Positions 10,601 through 19,600 of a stretch of DNA of 60,842 nucleotides are shown one piece after another (within the stretch, counting starts at the first letter, position 1; each line of letters starts with the position of its first letter). The position numbers and the translations under genes were made by a program. The notes below the pieces were generated by a model. The model searched no databases. It was not told where the DNA came from and was given only the letters and a program-made list of their open reading frames with translations. Source of the stretch: a virus; IMG/VR virus record IMGVR_UViG_3300002835_000194, positions 1 to 60,842 of that record. The stretch is one strand, 5' to 3'.

Positions 10601-13600
10601 TGTTACAATAAAAGTAGATCTTCAAGAAAACGACTTAATACAAATAAGAGAATATAATTCTACAAGTTATAATTTTGTTCCTGCAACGCCTACAAGTCTT
10701 GGACTCTATAAAAAATATCTTCCAAGAAAATTTTTAGATAACACATATGTTGACCCAGTATATGTTATCCAGGGTCACGATGGTAGCATCACTCGAGCAT
10801 ACAACGATTATAGAGATGATGTTATTTTAGAACTTGAATTGAGAATTTATAATAATATAAAAGTTCGATACGATGCTTCTTTGTTTGATATTGATTTAGC
10901 TTTTTCTAGTTACTATGGCGGCGGAGTTTTCACTAAAGATGAATTAGATCCTTTATTGATACAAGATTTTCTAAAATGGGTATCGGGTACTAATATTGAT
11001 TATACCAATAATAATTACTTTGATTCAGAAAATAGTTTTACATATACCTATAGTAACATGGCCGATAAGCAAGGTAAACAATCGTTACCGGGCTATTGGA
11101 GAGGTGTTTACAATTGGTTCTATGATTCTTATAGACCTCATGTATGTCCTTGGGAACTTCTAGGATTCACAGAACAACCAGACTGGTGGGAATCCCAGTA
11201 CGGAGCGGCCCCGTATACCAACGGTAATTTACTGTTGTGGGAGGATTTAGAAAATGGTGTTATTAGACAAGGCACTAGACAAGGAATATACGATAGATAC
11301 AAAAGACCAGGTTTAACCAAGCAGATACCAGTAGATAATAACGGAAATTTACTAAGTCCCTTAGATTCTTCCTTGGCCAGTAATTTTGCTTTAATCAATA
11401 ATCAGGGACCGTTTGTTCTTGGCGACGTAGGCCCGGTCGAATATGCCTGGAGATCTAGTTCCGAATTTCCGTTTTCTGTAGTAAAGGCTCTGTGCTTACT
11501 AAGACCTTTTGAATATATTAACACTTCTTTAGATTTTACAAGAGTTAAGAAAAATAAGATCGATCAATATGTTCACTCGAGCACAGATACTTTTGTAAAA
11601 TTAGAAAACGTTGTTGTGCCTACAGTAGGGGAAGATCAGGCCTACGGTCTTATTTCCATATTAATGGATTACGTAAGAAGCCTTGCATTAACTGATTCTG
11701 CGCTTCAAGAAATAATTGACAATATCGATGTAAACCTTAGTACAAGATTATCAGGATTCGTTGACAAGGCACAACAAAAATATTTGTTAGATAGTAAATC
11801 TCCTAGCTCGACGTCGAGCAGTATTTTTATTCCTCAAGAAAATTACGAAATTATTTTTAATACAAGCACTCCTATCTTCACACTATCTTATAGCGGTGTG
11901 TTAGTAGAAAAAGTAAATCGTGGTTGGAAAATTACAGGCTACGATAATCAGTTTCCTTATTTTAACTATTACGAAGTTTTAAATTCTAACAACGATCCTA
12001 CGTTATCAGTAGGAGGTGTTAGTGAAGATGTTCTTCGATGGGAACAAGAAAAATTTTATGGAAATGGTGTCTGCATAAGTTATCAAAACAATTTTTATCG
12101 ATCGATAAAAAGTTTTAGAAGTGGCTTAGATTTTAGTAACGAGAATTTAAAACAGATAGCCGGCCCTGCTACAGTAGGATCAATAACAGCATTATACAGA
12201 AGAAATTTTAATCGATTACGCAAAAAAACACTTACCTACGGAACAATTTTACCTACTATACAGGCTGTAGTTGATTTTCTGTTCGGTTACGGCGAATTCT
12301 TAAAATCCATCGGTTTTGTTTTTGACGCATATGATAAAGAAAATAAAACAGCACAAGATTGGGTTACATCTTCCAAAGAGTTTATGTTCTGGACAAAGCA
12401 TAATTGGGAAGAAGGTGCTATTTTAAGTTTGAGTCCTTCTGCTGCTAAGATTGATATAAATTTAGATTTAGGAGTAGCAGACAGTCTTTTTGATAGTTTC
12501 TATCCTTATCAAATTTTGCGAGCCGACGGCAAAGTCTTGCAACCTTCTTTTATCGATATCAAGAGAGATTTTCAGAATATCACTGTTTCTACAAATAATA
12601 CCACTGACGGAATTTATTTTTTAAAAGCTTATTTTGTTCTTAAAGAACACGTAACTATTTTTTCTGACCGAACAGTATTCAATGATGTAATTTATGACAA
12701 GCCAACTGGCTATAGACAAGAAAGAATAAAATCTAGAGGATTCCGAACGATTGATTGGGACGGCGACTACACTAGTCCCGGATTCCTATTTGACAATGTT
12801 AATATTGAATCTTGGCAACCTTTTGTCGATTATCGATTAGGCGATATTGTTGCTTATAAATCTTTTAATTGGACCAGTAAAGAAAATCAACGAGGTTCTG
12901 AGCTGTTTGATGACAGTAAGTGGACGAAATTAGATTCGACACCTCAGAAACAGTTGGTTTCGAATTTTGATTACAGGATTAACCTATTTGAAGATTATTA
13001 TAATCTTGACGGAGAAGGTCTAGGAACAGCACAAAGAGAATTAGGTCGTCATTCGATTGGTTACCAATCTAGAAATTATTTACAAAATATATCAGAAGAC
13101 GAGATTACACAATTCCAGTTGTATCAAGGATTTATTAGAGAAAAAGGCACAGCTAATTCTATAACTAAAATTTTTGATAAGCTCAGTAAAACAGACGAGG
13201 ATAGTATAGAGCTGTATGAAGAGTGGGCTATCAGAACTGGAAGATTCGGCGGAATCAATGAGTTGTTAGAAACCGAAATAAGAATTAATAAAATAAATTT
13301 TGAACTAAATCCTCAGCCTATTCTAATAGTCGACGAACAAATTAGTGATGTAAAAATAGATCAAAAGTATAGAATAAATTCCAATGATATAATAAAATCT
13401 GTTGACGGAGTTTTTACCACTAATATTAATCCTACAAAATATTACGAATTAAATTCTCGAATTTCGGGTTATGTTAGATCTGATCAAGTTGATTTTATTG
13501 TTAAAGATAAAACAGAAATTTTAGATCTGGATATAAATCTTGTTAAAGAAAATAATTATATATGGATTACCTACGATAATCAAAGCTGGAATGTCTTACG

Positions 13601-16600
13601 TTTTGAGAATCAACCCTTGCTTATTATTGAATCTGTAACAGAATTAATTGATCTTGAAGTTGAAATAAGATTTAATAGAGTCCACGAGATACAAGAAAAT
13701 GATGTAGTAGGATTAAGGAATATAATCGATTTAGAAGGATTTTTCTTTGTAAAATCGACGACGGCTAGAACTATAATAGTTGAGAAACGAGAAGATGCCG
13801 ATGCACCCGCTATAGACGACAGCGCAATACAAACAATTAATTTGTTAGTCCCTGCTAGAATCGATAGTTACAACACCTTAGATCTTGCCGAAGTCGCTGC
13901 GCTGAAAAAAGATACTAAGCTATGGATCGATTCGGATCAAAATAATCGATGGGAAGTAATTCAGAAACAAAAATCGTATTCATATAAAAATCTAATAGAA
14001 TACGGTGTTCAAGAACCAGTCGGTAGCGGTACATCGGTACTGTATATTAACAGTTTGAAACAGATAATCAGTAGTATGCCTAGTACTGGCTATCTCTATT
14101 CTTATGTAGAGACAGGTAGAGGTTTAGAGCTTTATCAGGTAATTCCCCCACCTAGCGAATTTAGAAGTCAGTTATCTCGAGTATTTGGATCGGCAGTAGC
14201 AGCGACCCCAGATGGTCAATTTTTGATTGTAGGTTCTCCTAATGCTAGCTACATTAAGAGTAAGTTTATGGGAGAATTTGATCCACGAGCAGATTATTTC
14301 GCTAGCGAAATAGTAATATACAACGGTAAATTATGGAAGGCAGTAAATGATGTTCCAGGAAATCCGTCTGCTCCAACTATCGAACAGATAAAAAATGGAG
14401 AAGTACCGGTAGATTCTTCTTATATAGATATCTATTCCGTTGACTGGGAACCTGTAACAATCGTTGAGGCTAATTCAACCGGTAGATTACCAGGATACAA
14501 TAACCAAGGAATGGTTACAATTTATAAATTTGAATCTAATAGATGGGTTGAATTTATATCAATAGTAAGTCCTAGACCTTCTGCTGATGAATTATTTGGA
14601 AGTGCAATCTCTGTAGGACAGAACGGAGACAAGTATTACCTAGCTGTTTCTGCGCCCGGAGCTTTAGAAAGCAGAGGTAGAGTTTATCTTTATCTGTACG
14701 ATAACGACACAGTACAAGAAGTTGATAGTGCTTCGATTGTTACTGGAGGATCCGGATATTCAGTATATGAAGTAGCAGATGTTGAAATAATTTCTTCTGG
14801 ATCTAATTATAATACAGATTCGGCAGGACTGGTTTTAACTATAAATTATTTAGGACAAACAGCAACATTTACAGCCACAGTTGATACTGAAACAACAGTA
14901 CCGGGAGAAAACGATTTATTATTTCCAATTAAGACAGTTACTCCTCTTGATAGGGGGCTTTGGAATGTATTACCGACCGCACCTTTAATTGCTGTTTCAG
15001 AACCTACATTTAGTTCAGATGGCTCTACCTTAAGTGGTGGATGTGTTTTAAGATTAACCTTTAGAGAAGTAAACGTTGGATCATCAGTACTAACAGTAAA
15101 TTATGAAGGTCAAATAGCCACGTTCTCTGCTGCAATCTCTGCAGGAGAAGTAATCTCAGTAGAACCGATTGTTAGAGGAAGATTTACCACAATTAGAACA
15201 GCCCCAGTAGCGACTTCGGTTGAACCTTCATACGGGTCAGGAGCTACTTTATCGATTGTATACAGAGAAAAAATAACCAAAGGTTGGAGACATTTAGAAG
15301 ACTCAAACTACAGCGGAATTTTTAATCCATTCGGAGGTTATAATCCGTATACCGGGTCGTTCGATACATCTGCCGCTGTAAGATTTTATCCTGCTGGAAG
15401 TGTTATATGGTGGGATAATAAGTTATGGAAGGCCCTTGTTGACACAAATTTAAGCGACGACGGAAGTTCTTTTTATCTAGGATTAAGTGATTGGATTGAG
15501 CTAGATCCTATTTCCACCCAATGCTCTCTACCGACAAATGTAGCTCTTGGCGACGACGGATCTACTTTAGCAGCAGGATTATTGGATAAAAATCAGATAG
15601 CAGAATTAGTTAAAGCAGGAGATCTGTTTGGATCTAGCCTAGCTATGAACAAAGATGGCAGTATTCTAGTTGTAGGTTCTCCTAACAGCGACGGGCAGTT
15701 TTTTGTAAATTATAGGGGAGTATGGAGTCAGTTTCAGGAATACACAGAATCGGATGTAGTACAGTATGACGGCAACTATTATAGGCTCATGGATACTTCA
15801 ACCCCTGGACCGGTCGATTCTTCTATAGTCAGTAAAGGAGATATTCCTGTTCCTGGGATAACAGAATTGACGTTATCAGATTCGACACCCTGGCTACCTG
15901 TAGGAAATCTCAGCACAGTTAGTTCTGGAAAAATTCACATTTATAAAAAAGATAGCAACGATGTTTATAATTTAATACAGGTTGTTACTTCTGAAAATAT
16001 AGATAGTTATAATAACACAGATTCGGGATTAGATATAGGAATTTATTCTGGAGACAAGTTTGGATTTAGTTTAGATCTAGATCAAACTGGATCTACTTTG
16101 GTTGTTTCTAGTCCGGATGCAGATACTAATTTGCAAAATCAAGGTTCTGTATATGTGTTTACAACTACAGATTTAGATTCTCCTATATACAATCTTGAAC
16201 AGAAAATTTCTAGCTACGAATCTTATAACAATGAACAATTTGGTTTTTCTGTAAGTGTTGATTATAACTCCGAGAAAATTGTTGTAGGTGCAAAAAACGC
16301 TCCTTATAAAATTCCTGTGAGATTTGACATTTCTGCAGGAACAACTTTTGATGGAAATGCTACTAGTTTCAGCGAACCTCAAGGATATACTGGTCAGGTG
16401 TATGTGTTCGAAAAGAAATCTAATATCTATTTGTTAGCAGAAAAATTAGAAGCTGATTTACAAAATGCTGAATCTTTTGGATATAGCATCGATACTTTTG
16501 GCTCAGTCATAGTCACTGGATCTCCTAATTATAGAGCACCTCTTGAAACAGAGGCCCAGGCGTTAAGTTCACATCCGATAGGAATAACAAGATTATTCAA

Positions 16601-19600
16601 GAAAGATTCTAATGTTAATTCCTGGAATACGTTGGCTCAGCAAACACAGAAAGTAGACATTGATTTAATTACCTCGATAGAAGTCTATGACGAAGTTACT
16701 AATCTTAAGCTGGCCGATGTTGATATAATAGATCATGCAAAGTTGAAAATTTTAGGAATAGCTGAACAAGAGATTAGTTACAAAACTGTATATGATCCTG
16801 CAGTCTATACTAACGGAACAGATGAACAAGTAGTAGATGAAACTACTGCCTGGTTTGAAAAAAATGTAGGCAAGCTATGGTGGAATCTATCTACAGTAAA
16901 ATGGATAGATTACGAACAAGGCGACGATGTTTATAGATCTGGAAACTGGAACGGATTAGCTTTCGGGTCATCCATTGACATCTATGAATGGGTAGAATCG
17001 TCGCTGTTGCCTTCGGATTGGAGCATACTTGCTGATACAAATGAGGGACTGGCCGAAGGAATATCTGGACAGCCATTATATTCAGATAATACAGTGTACA
17101 GTGTAAAAGAAATATACAATGTAAACACAGGTCAATTAACCGGAACTAGATATTATTTCTGGGTTAAAAATAAAGCAATATTACCAACAAACACTGTAGG
17201 AAGAAGATTGCCTTCTTCGGACGTGGCATCGCTTATAATTAATCCTGCTTCTTCTGGTTTACCGATAATAGCTTTATTAGATTCTAATAAATTCTTGGCT
17301 TACAATTTTAATTCTTTATTAGAAAATGATACTGCTTATTTGAATATACAGTATAAGAAAAACAAAAAATCAAATAATTTAAGTCATAATGAATATTTGT
17401 TATTGTCTGAAAATTTAATAGGTAGTATTCCTAACCAAGACATTGAAACTAAATGGATAGATAGCTTGGTTGGTTTCGACCAAGCAGGTAACTCAGTTCC
17501 AGATCCTAAAATACCTGAAAAGCAAAGATACGGAATATCTTTCAGACCAAGACAAGGTATGTTCGAAGACAATAATAAAATATTAGGTATTTTAATTGAT
17601 AGAATAAACGAGCATTTATTATTAAGACCTTTTGCAGATACTTTAAATTACGAAAATTTAAACTTAGTCGATCCTAAACCAGAACAAAGTTCAAATGAGT
17701 TCGATGATGAAGTAGATAATTTTATCGATTTACAAAATATTAATACTGTTAGACTCAAACAGGCAGTATTAACTGTGAATATAGTTGATGCAGAAATTGA
17801 TACAATTGATATTGTAGATCCTGGATTCGGTTACAAAATACCTCCTCCTATAGAAATAGAAGGTGACGGATCAGGAGCCAAGGCCGAATTAATCATCGAT
17901 AACCAAGGAAGGGTATCATCGGTAACCGTAATCGCTAAAGGAAAAAAATATACTTCAGCAATAGCTAAAGTAAGAAGTTATGCAGTGTTGGTAAATGTAG
18001 ATGAAACAGCTAACGATTTCTGGAGTGTTTATTCTTATGACACTGTGAGAAAAGATTTTTTCAGAAGTAAGTCGCAGGGTTTTGATACGACAAAGTATTG
18101 GTTGAAGATTGACTGGTATGCGACAGGCTACTCTAAAACTTCCAGGATCAGTAAAGAAGTAGGATCTCTCTATGAAGAAAGCTCATTAGCTATACAAGAA
18201 GGAGATCTATTAAAAGTTAAAGAATTTGGATCCGGTGGTTGGGCATTACTTAATAAAGTAAAAGAAGGTGCTGGAGATGTTCTCAACAACTATGAATTGG
18301 TCGGTCGACAAAACGGAACGATTCAGTTATCTACAAAATTGTATAGTAAGAGTTCTCAAATACTAGGCTTTGATGCAACTAGCTCTTACGATACCAGTGA
18401 GTATGATTTATTGCCGTCATTAGAATTAAGAAATATCTTAAATGCAGTTAAGCAAGATATTTTTATAGAAGATCTAAGAAACGAATGGAATAATTTATTT
18501 TTAATTTCTTTAAGATATGCTTTCTCAGAACAAGAATATATTGATTGGGCATTTAAAACAAGTTTCTTAAATGCAACACATAATGTTGGCTCTTTAGAAC
18601 AGAAAATAAATTATAAGAATGATAATCTTGACAGCTTCAGAAGTTATGTAGAAGAAGTTAAACCTTATCGAACCACAATAAGACAATATAAGAGTAGGTA
18701 CACAGGATTAGAAATAACAAATTCTGTAATCAGTGATTTTGATTTACCTCCAGCGTACTCTAGCGCCAGCGGAAAAATTTTACCGATTAATAGTTCTTTT
18801 GATCTAACAGATCAGTATCCTTGGAAAAATTGGAAAGATAATTTAGGATTTGAAATAAAAGAAATCTTAGTTTCTAATAGCGGAGATGGATACACCTCTG
18901 CGCCAACGGTATTAATAGAAGGCGATGGTTCGGGTGCAGAAGCGATAGCTTTTATAACTAATAAAAAACTAAGATCTATTAAATTAATATCCGGAGGAAC
19001 AGGATATACAAAAGCACCTACCGTATCGTTAGTCGGTGGAAACGGATTCAATTCTAACGTAGCTAAGGCAGTGGCAATTTTAGGAGAGTCACCGATTCGA
19101 ACTTTCGACGTCAAATTAAAATTTGATAGAATAAGCAAAACTGGAACTTTATCGGAATTTAATTTTTCACAATCATTTACAGCTAGTGCATCGTCCGCTG
19201 TATTTGACTTAAAATATGCGCCTAGCAAAGATAGAAGTAAGATTTCAGTCACACGAAATGAACAGATTGTTTTCAACAATGAATATGAAATTATCTACTA
19301 TACTTCAACAGTTGACACATATTCCTTAACTAAGGCAAAAATAAAGTTTTTAATTCAACTCGAGCAGGGAGACTTAATAACTGTTGCCTATGAGAAATTT
19401 AACGAAATTTACGATAGCGTTGATAGAATAAATTCTTATTATAATCCTGTCGAGGGAATGAAAGGCAAAGTAGTGAGTCAATTAATGACTGGTATCGACT
19501 ACGGCGGTATTCAAATTCAAGGCACAACTTTTGATGTTAGCGGCGGCTGGGATGCGTTGCCTTGGTTTACTGATGCCTGGGATAGTGTTGAATCAAATAA

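Noticed and set aside
18812-19279. A 155-residue minus-strand frame in the giant gene
   Set aside because: Antisense to conserved GDGSGA modules; no start signal and low-complexity product.
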